Source: Paraspadella gotoi (lineage: Eukaryota > Chaetognatha). From it: a stretch of 64,000 bases of DNA. Positions 1 through 32,747 of this stretch are shown here, one piece after another. The DNA is taken from NCBI GenBank assembly GCA_051294375.1, contig CM119270.1, forward strand, positions 7,805,491 through 7,869,490, read 5' to 3'. How positions within the stretch are numbered: position 1 is the first letter of the stretch; every line of letters begins with the position of its first letter. The translations under genes were made by a program, and so were the position numbers. The notes below the pieces were generated by a model. The model worked only from the letters and a program-made list of their open reading frames with translations. It did not search any database and had not been told where the DNA came from.

Positions 1-600
1 TCTGTTCCCAAGACAAGAGGGATTCAACTGATTCCATAATATATGTAGTATATATAGACTATTTAAAAATTAACTTTGAGTAATATGACCCAATAACTGT
101 CAAATAATACCTAAAAAAACACCAATTTTCAATTCACTTATAAAAACTAGCCACTAAAAATTATTAATTAAAATTTGTATCTTGTAATTTTATTACCACT
201 TAAAGTTTTAAAAATGAAGAAAACAGATTTAGGGAATTTTTTGATTAGTTTCAAAAGTTATTAACAAATGTGGCAGTCGTTAACACAACAAGGTTTAAGA
301 TTGAGAAATTAATTTTTGTATGGGTAAAAATATTTATAACAGTAAAAGCGTCGGGTCAATATTTACGAGGACAGTGCGGATAAAAAACAAAAGACAAAGC
401 ATTCAGTTTGAAAAAGGACGTGTGTGAAAAGTAAGTGACGATAAGTGGTTAGCAATGTGAGTGAGTTGAGTGAGAAAGAGATGAGGGGCAGATCAAAGGT
501 TGCGCGTTGTTATTTGCTGAAAAGCTTAACAATGAAAATCATTACGGCCGGCTTTTCTCATTAAGTTTTGCTTATTAGGGTTTTTGGTTAGGGATAAGTT
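1..600 (+). repeat. Left copy of a ~600-bp direct duplication (with 9632-10195)
   Basis: From GTTCCCAAGACAAGAGGGAT to the TTAGGGTTTTTGGTTAGGG end, this block is repeated in the same orientation at 9632-10195. Differences are mostly one-base indels. No gene is seen in it. It could be a dispersed repeat, but the error pattern also fits an assembly duplication. Confidence 0.85.
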
Positions 601-1089
601 TAATATAGAAAAAACAAAACATAAATGAAAACAAGAAATATAAGACAATTAAATAAAAATATTGAGGGTCTTGTAGGTACTTAAATAAATTTATATCTCT
701 CTCTTTTTTTGAGGGGGTTTGTTATTACGAACTTGTTGAGTCTCAGTCATTGCTTGGCTGCTGATTGTCGTTTTTGTTGTTCGTTATGGTTTTTATTGTA
801 ATTTTTTTTTAGGTAATGATATTGTGAATGTTGTTTATGTGATGCTGTCGTCATTAAAACGCCTAAAAAGTTCGGTTCGTGGTTGACACTCATGTCTATT
901 ATATTAATCGTCTCGTGGTGGGGAAAAAAGCTTTTTACCCTTGTTGCCTTTATTATTATAAAATTGAATGATAATTTAACATTGTTTTTACGTTTGACTA
1001 TTCTAATACAATCGTCAATGTTGTTGTTGTGATTGTTTCTCAGCGGACGAAACCACGGATGCATAATCAGAATTTTATGTTTATCGTCA
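601..1089. other. AT-rich, no gene seen
   Basis: Open frames are short and AT-biased. Nothing recognisable apart from a T-rich tract near 700-720. Confidence 0.6.
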
Positions 1090-1418
1090 NNNNNNNNNNN
1101 NNNNNNNNNNNNNNNNNNNNNNNNNNNNNNNNNNNNNNNNNNNNNNNNNNNNNNNNNNNNNNNNNNNNNNNNNNNNNNNNNNNNNNNNNNNNNNNNNNNN
1201 NNNNNNNNNNNNNNNNNNNNNNNNNNNNNNNNNNNNNNNNNNNNNNNNNNNNNNNNNNNNNNNNNNNNNNNNNNNNNNNNNNNNNNNNNNNNNNNNNNNN
1301 NNNNNNNNNNNNNNNNNNNNNNNNNNNNNNNNNNNNNNNNNNNNNNNNNNNNNNNNNNNNNNNNNNNNNNNNNNNNNNNNNNNNNNNNNNNNNNNNNNNN
1401 NNNNNNNNNNNNNNNNNN
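1090..1418. other. Assembly gap (N)
   Basis: A 329-base run of N. An upstream MPDZ-type exon could lie here. Confidence 1.
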
Positions 1419-1599
1419 TTTTCTCTGGCCGTCTCCCTCTCTCTCCGCGCGGTGATCATCGGGTGATAAATGGCCAACAAAATTGGAAATGGAAACACGC
1501 TTACCATCCGCGCGCGAGATTTCGCCTGAGTTTCCTCGTAAATTTGAAAAAAAAAAGTTGTTTTACTATTAAACAAATAAACGCTTGGTCAACGCTGCT

Positions 1600-1900
1600 T
1601 GAATAAATCATGAAATGAACGACTGAATAAATGAAAAAAACGAATTAATGAATTCAACTAGTATCAAGGTCACCAAATAATCAATCGTTCAATATTCAAC
1701 AAATATATAAATGAATAACAAATCAATAAATCAATCGATCAATTAATCAATGAATTAAATGAATAACTCTTTAATCAACCAATCAATCTATCAATCAGTT
1801 AATCAATCAATCAATAAAATAAATAGAAAAAATTATTAATGAATGAATGAATAAATAAATGAATGAATAAACCATTCAATCAATCAATCAATCAATCACT
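1600..1900. repeat. Degenerate AATC/AATG tetranucleotide tract
   Basis: About 300 bp of AATCAATC, GAATGAAT and AATAAATA runs directly upstream of the exon at 1916. Confidence 0.8.
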
Positions 1901-1915
1901 CTCCCTTTCCACAAG

Positions 1916-22579
<20,664 letters not shown>

Positions 22580-23597
22580 TGGAGTTGCGACGTGATGGGG
22601 TTGAAAGAAGTGGAGGAGGAAGAGTGGGAGAGAATCTCATTTAGTCTGTCGCGTTATCAAATGTGTACGACGACTAATTGAAAGGTTTTATTAACTGTTT
22701 ATTGAAGTTCTAGAATTAGGAGCGTTGTCAAAGGTCATGTTAACGAGAGGTCATTAGAGACGTAATGACCCACCATGAGGTTTATCGAAAAAGTTCACGA
22801 TACGATGAAAACTATTATTTCTTGAACAGAATATATGAATTTATTCAAATACACTCAAAATTAAACTTGATTCTGTTCATTCTGTCCGAAATTTCTGCAG
22901 ATACTTCCATGAATAAATATGGCTATTGTAGTCAAGAGAAATATTATGCTGCAGAGATTCTCGATCATTGATTGATGTTGCAAGTATTAACTAAAATATT
23001 ATACTAGTGGCGAATGTACGGAATTAATAATTGATAATTAGAATCGTACGGAAATGGAAGATTATTTGGAGTCTAATTGGTGTTCGTCCAAAGAAACAAA
23101 ACTATGATATATTTTGAATTGTTTAAAATGCCTTTATAATTATGATTATATTTCTTTCTGTGCTTTCAAACGATTGATTTAATAGTAGCTTTAATTTGCT
23201 TTCGTTTCGGATATGTGATGCAGGGCCCTTGAGACGAATAGTATGATAATTGAATTTTAAATTCATTGCTTCGTTTAATCACCGATTCATGCGTTGCATT
23301 TTATAGCAAGATGCGCAAACTTAAAGTCATCCGAAAATGAAATTCATTCACAATTTGCTAGCGTCGAATACTACTCCTCTCATTGGGTGGCCCCGCATCA
23401 CAATTTTCGAATTTTTTACACGTTTTTTTACATTTGATTCGATACTTGTAAACATTTTTGACGAGTTATTTGAATTTGTGATCTCGTTTTCTTGTTTTGT
23501 GCGTCTTGCTAGTTCACTGCGGTAGTTGATCACTATTGGTTTACTTTCGTTTGCAATTAATTTATTCTGAATTGAATCATTTTTAAATATTTTATCC
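22580..23597 (+). other. Probable 3' UTR and downstream flank of the MPDZ-type gene
   Basis: No further PDZ-like frame. AATAAA occurs near 22911 and could be a poly(A) signal. Otherwise AT-rich. Confidence 0.45.
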
Positions 23598-23603
23598 TTG
23601 CCA

Positions 23604-23605
<2 letters not shown>

Positions 23606-23692
<87 letters not shown>
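23606..23692 (+). repeat. (CT)n array
   Basis: Perfect CT repeat, about 87 bp. Confidence 0.95.
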
Positions 23693-23698
<6 letters not shown>

Positions 23699-23699
23699 C

Positions 23700-24924
23700 T
23701 CGTTAATTTTGTATCAAAGTTTTCGTTATACTGTGAGTTATTTTATAATCAGACCATCTTCCCGTCGCGTGACTTTTTGTTTATCGATAAGAAAGTATTT
23801 TGTTTATTATAATTTTCTTTGCCAAAATACAAAAAAAAATAACAAAAAAGCCGGGGGGTCACCGATAATTGTTTTGGTATAGTTTTGGAACCGTTTTTAT
23901 TTGTTTTTCTATTTCGGTTTTGTATGAAATAAGCGAAGTCACTTTTTTTTTAAACAAAAAATTTTAAAAATTTTTTTTCAATCTTTAAAAAAAGTTTATA
24001 AAATTCTCTGCTATATCGTTTTCGCGTTCGCGTCCCTTGATGGCGAAACCATCGATGTTTTATTTACAAACAAATATCCTCGAATCGAAAAATCTATTAA
24101 ATGTGCCGTTAGAAGTTAAAAAAAATATTCTAAGTTGTTGTCTTATTTTTGATAAAAGTCTGGCTCAGCAGCAAGAATCGAAGTCAGTCGATAACTTCAT
24201 CATAGCTTAATTCAAATTACAATAAGAGCTACAAAGTTATTGATCTTTTCTTTTTTGGGGGGGGGCCCGTGGTCTGCTGGATACGGCTTTTAGGTCAAAA
24301 TCGAACGAAATACTACATTACGTCACAAAACACGAGACAAGCTATGAGGGTCAGAGTGTACAGTGTACACTACTCAACGAAACTATTGTTTGAGGGAAAA
24401 AATGAGAAAATTTTAACCAAGCTTGGGCAAGCTCGAATTTTGTTTATGCTCATATGTTGCGTTTGGGGACGCGATTAGTTCACAAGCTGCGTCGGAGGAA
24501 AATTTATCCGTGCTATTTTGTTCAGGAAACTTCATGAAGGGGTTTCCATTAGAGCTGATTTATCAAATATTCATCTCAGTAGAATATTAGAGTTGAATGC
24601 TCGACGCTTGCCACTGGCAAGAGTTGATAGGTAGAAATTAACCACGGATATACTATTTTAGTAAGGCAGTCAACAAATTATTAAGACGAATCGAATGAAG
24701 TAAAACCTAATTGCTTCTGTGATATTCTGTGATATAATTAATAAAAAAATGAGAAAAAAAGATTGCAGACACAGCTTATATTCATTAGTAAAGAACAAAA
24801 AAAATATTTTTACCAAGTTAAAAATAATATTATTGAAAAAAAAATTGCGTCTTGGGTAAAGAAGATGATGAAAAAAAAGAACAGAAAGAAGACAAGAAAA
24901 AGGGTAATTCTATTTTTATGAACG

Positions 24925-24925
<1 letters not shown>
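23700..24925. other. AT-rich, no gene seen
   Basis: Short open frames without splice support or recognisable similarity. Confidence 0.55.

Positions 24926-24928
<3 letters not shown>

Positions 24929-25002
<74 letters not shown>
24929..25002 (+). repeat. (GA)n array
   Basis: GA repeat with one AAAG interruption. Confidence 0.95.
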
Positions 25003-25235
25003 TGACGTTAAAAGCAAGGACTATGATCGCGAGACTCATAAAAAGGAAGAGGTTTCTTTGACTCAAAGGAGTTGTTGTCTTTATACTTTATTTTTTTAAC
25101 ATCATTTTGAATGTGATTATCGATCTAATTATCTATATGTTATCTATCTAGCTATCTCTGTTTATATTTTTAAATTTATCTATTGATACGAAATGTCTTT
25201 GTTGTTTTTTCTAAACTTAATAGTAGAAACCTAAA

Positions 25236-25238
<3 letters not shown>

Positions 25239-25287
<49 letters not shown>

Positions 25288-25292
25288 CCTCG

Positions 25293-25325
<33 letters not shown>

Positions 25326-25330
25326 CTTCT
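25239..25330 (+). repeat. (CT)n array, interrupted
   Basis: CT repeat, followed at 25440-25500 by a GA repeat in opposite sense. Confidence 0.95.
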
Positions 25331-25461
25331 CAAGAACGCTGACAACCCTGAACATCAAAGATCACGCATCGATGATTTTGAAAAGTGGAGGAACTGAGTA
25401 ATTTTCTTCCCAAACGACGTAGAGAGAGCCTGCAAAAAGCCAAGAGAGAGTGGGAGAGAGC

Positions 25462-25497
<36 letters not shown>

Positions 25498-25528
25498 CGG
25501 AGACGTTGGAACGTTAGATTCCATGGTA

Positions 25529-25548
25529 ATGACGTCATTGATCACGTG
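25529..25548 (+). promoter_or_regulatory. CRE palindrome next to an E-box
   Basis: TGACGTCA (25529-25536) and CACGTG (25543-25548) lie seven bases apart. Either is a common transcription-factor site. No linked gene is visible. Confidence 0.3.
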
Positions 25549-25943
25549 GTTACCTCTCGTCCAATCAGGAGCGACCGTCCCGTGAAAATCCTGCCGGTCA
25601 TGTGGGAGTCTGGAGGAGGAGCGGGACGGCTTTCGTCAACGGGAAAAGGAAGAGGAGAAGGGAGAAAAGAGGTTCCATGTGATAACTCGAAACCGCAGAG
25701 AAAAATAACATGTTCAGCGAAAGGGAGGGAGAGATGGTTAGAATAGGATAAGGGTATTAAAAATGAAAGTAAGTAAAACAAGAGTTGAAAATAGATAATA
25801 AACAAAAATTAAGCTTTGGGGATGGAACAATGAAATATGTTGAACGTTGAACATGAAAAATATCTAGTTTTGAAAAATTGTCAAAAACATGACAAAAGAG
25901 AAATGATCGAAAATTAACAGAAAAAAAAAGGCAGGAAAGATTA

Positions 25944-25968
25944 NNNNNNNNNNNNNNNNNNNNNNNNN
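25944..25968. other. Assembly gap (25 N)
   Basis: A fixed-size 25-base gap before a GA array. Confidence 1.
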
Positions 25969-25970
25969 TA

Positions 25971-26002
<32 letters not shown>

Positions 26003-26343
26003 AGAGAGCAGAAAGAGAGAAGAGAGAGAAAGAGAGGAGAGAAGAGAGAATGATGATGATGAAGAATGAGGGGTCGCCCGCGTGAAATAGGAAAGGGGAG
26101 AGAATGTGAGGAATGCAGAGAAAGATTAAGGAGGGAGGAAGAAGGAAAGGGTCACAAGAAGAGGAAGAAGGAAAGCGTCGTTCATGAGGAGAGGAAGAGG
26201 TGGAGGAGGATGAGAGGGGAAGCCACTGACGAGGCGCGCCGAAAAACTGCACGAGCGTAGAGTTCTGCACCATAGGAAAATTCTCTCACATCACATGGTG
26301 GGCGCCCGAGGCTAGTCGTGTCTCTCTCTCTTCTCTCTCTCTC

Positions 26344-26394
<51 letters not shown>

Positions 26395-26400
26395 CTGTCT
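25971..26400 (+). repeat. GA array (25971-26050) and CT array (26320-26393) flanking a purine-rich stretch
   Basis: The arrays face each other and could pair as a long imperfect hairpin. The middle (26060-26260) is GA-rich, with open frames that are compositional only. Confidence 0.85.
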
Positions 26401-26737
26401 CTCGTTCATCTGTTCCAACTCGCAAGAAACTTGGTTGTCAATTCCGAATTTTTTTCTCGTTTTAGTTTTTCGCGTTTGAAAATCTCTTTCGCTTTCTCTC
26501 TCTCTCTCCCTCTCGCTCTTTTGTCTCCGTTTCACGTTTCCTTCCTCTCTCTCTTTGTTTCTCTTTTTTCTCTTATCTTCCCCAGCTCCGTTTGTTTTTC
26601 CCTTTTTTCCCTTTTGTTTTCCTTTTCATTTTTTTCAGCGTTTATGTTTTTCCTCGAGTTTAATCTCCTTTCGTCCACCGCCTCCCGTACATCCGGCTTT
26701 TTAAAGCCGAACGATGGATTTTACGTGTTCGCCGTAG

Positions 26738-26858
<121 letters not shown>

Positions 26859-26859
26859 G

Positions 26860-27860
26860 AAACTCGCGCCATCATCTATCGAACGAGGGAAACAAGTTTA
26901 GCGCCTGAAAAAGAAGCGAAAAAACATCGACACCAAAAGATCAACAGCGATATACATTTAAATGAAATTAGTAGCATTATATTATATCCATTATATCCTT
27001 ATCACTTAAAACTATGAAAGCATTCTAAATATAAATAGCATCTTCAGTGTTTACCTTGACTTCATGAATTTTGGCTGAAAGGTTTGAATACCATGAAACG
27101 TCAAAACATTTTCTTTTTCGTTTTCAAAGAAACTTAAACTTTATTTATTTTATTTATCAAAACCTCATGAATTAAAAAAAAATTTGTTCAGGCTAATTTT
27201 TTTTTCTTGATAAATGTTAGCGAGATATCAAAGTCATACCTTTCCCTTTTTCACCATGACGATAAGCGATTACAATTAATTGAGGCCCTGGCATTCTGAA
27301 TAACTAGTCGTTATTAAAATTAGCACAAAATTTTCACGGATTAAAAGCTGTTTTTTTTTTAATTTTCTTGATGCTTTACGATTTTATTTTTGTAATCGGA
27401 AAATTAGCCATGACTGCTTTTAAACCTCGCATTGATACGTTTAAAAAGTATCTTCTCTGCGAAAGAGTTTATCATGAAGCAACGATAATGAAGACGAAGC
27501 AACGAAAAAAAAATGATCTCATCCGTAAAACCTCATATCGCAATCTTGAAGTCAAAATCTCTTCCTCTTCTAGACCGCCCCTCGAAATTCGTGGAAAGGA
27601 ATCTTCTATTTCAAAAGCTCATGAGAAGAAACCTCGGATTCCGACGTCGCCAATATTTTAACAACTCAACTGTCGAAGTCCCAAGACTCTTCAGACCAAA
27701 TCTTTGAATCGACCCACATATAAGTAATCAACAAAACTTTTTTTTCCCGCGATTAACGAAGCTTTCGGCGTTTTTATTTGATGTTTGTACTAAAAATCAT
27801 TCAAGTTAATCGTATGGGGTCTTTTATATGCGAAAACAACTTTTCCTTTCATTTCCGCCC
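26860..27860. other. AT-rich, no supported gene
   Basis: Open frames at 27368-27707 have mixed composition but no recognisable motif or clear splice sites. Confidence 0.5.
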
Positions 27861-27864
27861 ATCT

Positions 27865-27915
27865 CCTCTCTCTCTCTCTCTCTCTCTTCTCTTCTCTCTC
27901 TATCTCTCTCCTCTT

Positions 27916-27949
<34 letters not shown>
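27865..27949 (+). repeat. (CT)n array, interrupted
   Basis: CT repeat with TTCT interruptions. Confidence 0.95.
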
Positions 27950-28118
27950 GTCTACAACGTTTATCGTCTCTTTACGACATCAAAGCATTAACGCCGTTTT
28001 GAAAGACCCAATTTCCATTCAATGTTGGCGCGAAAATTTCCCCTTTTCCTTCTTCATTTTTATTTCACTTTCCCTTTTTTTCCTTTCCCCCTTTTACCTT
28101 TACCCTTTTCCTTCATCC

Positions 28119-28145
28119 AAAATGGCGGCATTCCAAATGGCGGCA
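28119..28145 (+). promoter_or_regulatory. Two YY1-type AAATGGCGGC sites
   Basis: AAAATGGCGGC at 28119-28129 and CAAATGGCGGC at 28135-28145, 16 bp apart. YY1-like elements of this form mark core promoters in many animals. No downstream gene could be identified. Confidence 0.3.
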
Positions 28146-28278
28146 ACTTTTTTCGAATCGATTTCTCTCTTTGTTTTGGTTTTTTTCTTGGCGGTCACGT
28201 GATCGCTTTTATCATTCCATTGTTTCACTCTTTCAGTTTTGGTCCAGAATTCCAACTTCTCCTTTTTTATTCCGCTTT

Positions 28279-28330
28279 CTCTCTTCTCTGCTCTCTCTCT
28301 CTCCTCTCTCCTCCTCCTCTCCTCTCTCTG

Positions 28331-28369
<39 letters not shown>

Positions 28370-28370
28370 C
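28279..28370 (+). repeat. (CT)n array, interrupted
   Basis: CT/CTC-rich tract. Confidence 0.95.
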
Positions 28371-30608
28371 TCTCTTTCTTCTTTCTTGGTATCTTGCCGC
28401 CTTCCTTTCGCAACTTTTTGTTCTCAATAATTTTTTTTCTAATATTTTTTTTTTTTCTCGCAATACCTTCCGTTTACATTTTCAGTTAAAAAAAAAACCA
28501 CTTTTTCACATCTGAACGAAACCTATTTTCTCCCAAATCCCCATATCCCATCTTTATCCCCCATCATTTTTACATTTCGAATCTATACCCCCATTTCTCC
28601 CCTAACACCCCCCATCCCAATTCCATTTTAAATCTCATCTCACTTCGGTTCTGTCAGTTTTCTACCGACGACGTTCTGTGAATTCCGATTTCGTTAAAAA
28701 CGTCCTCTTTAACCTTTCCTTCAACGCCTCACTCTTTAGCACCCCAAATCCCTTCCACTTCACTCCCCATCCCCCTTTACCAATCCCCTCTCCCCTCTTT
28801 CCCCCCTGGTCGTCACTCCACTTTCCCTCCAAGGTTTTCCACTCGCTTCGCCTCGAAACTTCTGCTCCCGATGAAAACCATAAATCATCGTCAAGAGAAA
28901 TTGACAAAAATATTCAAGGAAATGTTTTTCAAGTTTGTAAAGAGTAATTTATCTCTGCAATGTTTTTTAACGTTAAAAAACATAATAACGTTAAGTGCAG
29001 TACTGCGCTAAAAAAGAGGACACCCTGAAACAGTGTGCAAATAAATCTTTTTAGATTCCTTCATTATGAAAGATATTATAGGTTAATAATATTCGTAAAA
29101 AAAGGAACTGTTGGTACAAATTTTGTAAAAATTTAACCATGCCTTCTAAGCAATGATATTTTAACTACTAAAACAGAACGTTAGAGGAAAAGAAAATTGA
29201 CGATTTCTTAACATCTTGCAATTAGGGTATTAAAGTAGCTCTTGAATGACTGAACCAATTTTTCTTTTAACTTTCGCATAATACATATGGATACCATTTC
29301 TTTTTTTGCACATGACTTTAGATGAAGACAATATTTAAAATTTTGTATTCGTCTTTCTTTCTTTACGTTTTTCACAATTATTTTTTCAAGCTTTTGCTAC
29401 ATTTCACTCATTTTGACAACTTTTTTCAATTTGTTGCCATTTATCTCGCCTTGCCGCTATTTTCGCCACATCTTTGCTGCCTTTTTCATGAAAAGGGGAG
29501 GAAATTCATGAGTTGTTCTCGTTTCGCAACTTTTCGATCTTGAGGCGACAAAAATCACAAACGTTGACTCTTGGAGGTTTTTGACAAACTTATTCGTTGC
29601 TATGGTTGTCATTTTCGTTATTGGATTCATATTGATTTTATTTGGACTGATTGTTTCGTTGAAAAGTTCGATATTACGGCAACAGCCGGGTTGCCTGTGA
29701 TGCCCATTGGGATGGGGCATCTCACTGTTGGCTTTGGGGGCTTCCGACCCTCAGTGACGCCTCCAGTCACTGGCGCGGTTACCCTAGGACGGTCTCGCTT
29801 TGCCAACGCAGAGGGAAGTCGTTAGGACTGTGGATGGAACACTACGCCTGGGATGGTGTGTTCCCCCTCTGAGCCAATGGATTTGGCTGACGGATGGTGG
29901 ACGTGAGGCGGTGTGAATATACCGCCACAATATTTTATTTTCCGCGCTTCAGTTTTTAAACTGAATACTTAAACTTAATACAGATCATCTGATGTCAATT
30001 TTCACCAACTTAGAATTGTGATTTCACACGTCGTCATGCGGTTGTGATAAATTGAGCCCCGAAGAAAAACCTAAATACAATAATGAATAGATATTGTTTG
30101 ACACTGATCCGTTGAGGCTTCTCTCCATCAAATTTCGTTCCTCCGAATCGCCTGACTTCCATCCTCACTTCGTCCCCCCCCCGCCCCCCTAACTTCGTAA
30201 TTCGGTTCTCGATCGCTCGCATCATTCTTTTCCATTCCTGTCAAAGGCTCGTATTTGCTTCGGACGTAATCAGGCGTAATAGCGTGTCACATGAGCCATG
30301 TAGTCGGGCATTGCATTGCATAGCGCCTTATCCACGCTACACAGCCATATCGAGGGTCCGGATCACCGGTTTGCTTGCTTGCTATGATTCATTTGTACGC
30401 GTCCACTTGAAGACATTACCGTTTCTCATTGTAAGTTCTTTCTCTCCAATCAAAAATATACTACGTGATTCTTCTCTATCGGGTTTCCCTCTTATCTTAA
30501 GTCACTCCCTTGTTCGTTCCCCTCTTCGCCCTTTGTACGCATCCCTTTTCCCGATTTTTTTTTCCTTCCTTCGTTGTTTGCACTCGCCTACGGAGCGATG
30601 ATGCCAGC

Positions 30609-30610
<2 letters not shown>
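28371..30610. other. No supported gene
   Basis: A CCCC-rich stretch at 28520-28860, then AT-rich DNA, then a GC-richer island at 29690-29900 that looks like a dispersed-repeat interior but matches nothing I can name. Confidence 0.5.

Positions 30611-30615
<5 letters not shown>

Positions 30616-30669
<54 letters not shown>
30616..30669 (+). repeat. (CT)n array
   Basis: Perfect CT repeat. Confidence 0.95.
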
Positions 30670-30671
<2 letters not shown>

Positions 30672-31183
30672 CGCGGTCGAGGCAAACGATATCAGTTTTA
30701 TGCAAACATTGACACTGAATGATCTCATTTTTTTTTAAATATGTTTTTCCATTTGAAAGTTTTTACTATAAAAAATCGCTGTTATTTCTACTTTTCGTAC
30801 AATGTCTGTTAAAATTGTTGGATGTAAGATAAATATATACTATCAAGTATCAAATTTACACAAAATTATATTGCATCATGCGAGCCTTAAATAAAACATT
30901 AAGTGATTACCGAAAATAATATACTGGGAGTGAATAAACAAGTCTGCGAGAGAGGCTTGATTAAAAGCTTGCAGAAACCTGTGATGGAGGCCTTAAACCA
31001 CCAAAGCCTGTCCAAAGTCAGGGACAAGATAGCTTATTTATTAAATGGATGGATAATTTTTATATTGGTTGTACCAATTTCATATATTTCATTCGAAAAT
31101 TAGCTTTTAATTTCATCCATGAAGTCATGAGACTGTTTGTCTTTACTCTTTCAAGCCCAAGGTGTTTGCTCAACTATATATCC

Positions 31184-31185
<2 letters not shown>
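30670..31185. other. AT-rich, no gene seen
   Basis: Nothing recognisable. Confidence 0.5.
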
Positions 31186-31221
<36 letters not shown>

Positions 31222-31390
31222 AAGAGAGAGATTCATAAACAGTCTGTATATCCGTCTCTCTCTCTCTCTCTTCTGCTCCTCTCTCTCGTCGTCTCTCTCT
31301 CTCTCTCTTCAGGTCTGCTCTTCGATCATCTCGCTCTCTCTCTGCTCTTTCTCTATCTCTGTCTCTCTCTCTCGTCTGCTCTCTCCCCGC
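31186..31390 (+). repeat. Interrupted CT arrays with a CT/GA hairpin at 31190-31230
   Basis: A CT run followed directly by AAAAAGAGAGAGA, then several shorter CT tracts with G interruptions up to the CCCCGCAG at 31385-31392. Confidence 0.85.
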
Positions 31391-31392
31391 AG

Positions 31393-31538
31393 CTCCGGCT
31401 CTTCCTCCTCCAACCGGTATTGTAATTAAAATCTTACCTAATCTTTCTCGCCCCCTGACTCTTTCAGATCTCATGAGCGTGCGAAAACAAAAAGACGCAA
31501 ACGGTTCTCGGCACCCTTCCAGCAAAAAAATGCCGTAA
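31393..31538 (+). CDS. Possible terminal exon pair (24-bp microexon + 71-bp last exon)
   Basis: A CCGCAG acceptor (to 31392), a 24-bp segment, G|GTATTG, a 51-bp intron ending CTTTCAG, then 31468-31538. The phases match, giving PALPPPTD and LMSVRKQKDANGSRHPSS with a TAA at 31536-31538. Composition is coding-like. No domain is recognised and the intron is very short, so only the last exon may be real. Confidence 0.25.
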
Positions 31539-31669
31539 CCGACTTTGACATACTCGCTACAGACGCCGCCTTAATGCTCATTTGCATATGTCGCGTGAAG
31601 AAAAAATCATGGTTTTCGTGTTCGTCATCTTTCTTTAGCTTTCCGTTTCCTCGCTGTCTCCTCTCTCTC

Positions 31670-31862
31670 GCTTCTCTGTCTCTCCTCTCTCTCTCTCTCT
31701 CTGCTCGTCTCCTGTCAACCATCTACTACTTCTCATCTCGTCCGTCCGATATCTCTCTCTTCTCTCTCTCTCTCGAAGTGATTCACACACTCTTATCGAA
31801 ATATCGCGCAAGGCGCACGTTTAACTGCAGCGGTCGGGATTCCCTCTCTGGCCGCCACGAAT

Positions 31863-31911
<49 letters not shown>

Positions 31912-32095
31912 ATGGTGGCGCGACGCGTCCGCGAAAAGGGGGGAGAGATTTATATGGAGCGGCAATGCCGAATCTGGAGTTATTTAGAGAGAGAAGAGAG
32001 AGAGCAGAGAGGAGAGAGAAGAGAGAGAGAGAAGAGAGAAGAGAGAGAGAGAGAGGAGAGCAGAGAGAGACGAGAGAGAGAGAGAGAGAGGGAGA
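31670..32095 (+). repeat. CT arrays (31670-31775) and GA arrays (31865-31907, 31985-32095)
   Basis: Opposite-sense dinucleotide arrays around a short GC-rich unique stretch (31785-31860). A long open frame starting at 31912 exists only because of the GA repeat and the following gap. Confidence 0.9.
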
Positions 32096-32180
32096 AACCC
32101 GAGCAAAATGGGTCGGTGCGCAGAGAAAGCAAACGGATCGCGGATTTTGCTGTCGCTATGGAAACGGAACCGCCTCAGCG

Positions 32181-32747
32181 NNNNNNNNNNNNNNNNNNNN
32201 NNNNNNNNNNNNNNNNNNNNNNNNNNNNNNNNNNNNNNNNNNNNNNNNNNNNNNNNNNNNNNNNNNNNNNNNNNNNNNNNNNNNNNNNNNNNNNNNNNNN
32301 NNNNNNNNNNNNNNNNNNNNNNNNNNNNNNNNNNNNNNNNNNNNNNNNNNNNNNNNNNNNNNNNNNNNNNNNNNNNNNNNNNNNNNNNNNNNNNNNNNNN
32401 NNNNNNNNNNNNNNNNNNNNNNNNNNNNNNNNNNNNNNNNNNNNNNNNNNNNNNNNNNNNNNNNNNNNNNNNNNNNNNNNNNNNNNNNNNNNNNNNNNNN
32501 NNNNNNNNNNNNNNNNNNNNNNNNNNNNNNNNNNNNNNNNNNNNNNNNNNNNNNNNNNNNNNNNNNNNNNNNNNNNNNNNNNNNNNNNNNNNNNNNNNNN
32601 NNNNNNNNNNNNNNNNNNNNNNNNNNNNNNNNNNNNNNNNNNNNNNNNNNNNNNNNNNNNNNNNNNNNNNNNNNNNNNNNNNNNNNNNNNNNNNNNNNNN
32701 NNNNNNNNNNNNNNNNNNNNNNNNNNNNNNNNNNNNNNNNNNNNNNN
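32181..32747. other. Assembly gap (N)
   Basis: A 567-base gap between GA-rich and CT-rich sequence; the missing part is probably dinucleotide repeat. Confidence 1.

Noticed and set aside
1067-1576. Minus-strand frame with a possible GTAAGC donor near 1505
   Set aside because: Most of the frame is N; the short flank has no convincing acceptor or motif.
29571-29825. Plus-strand frame of 84 codons across a GC-rich island
   Set aside because: No domain recognised, and the island looks like dispersed-repeat sequence; not supportable as a gene.
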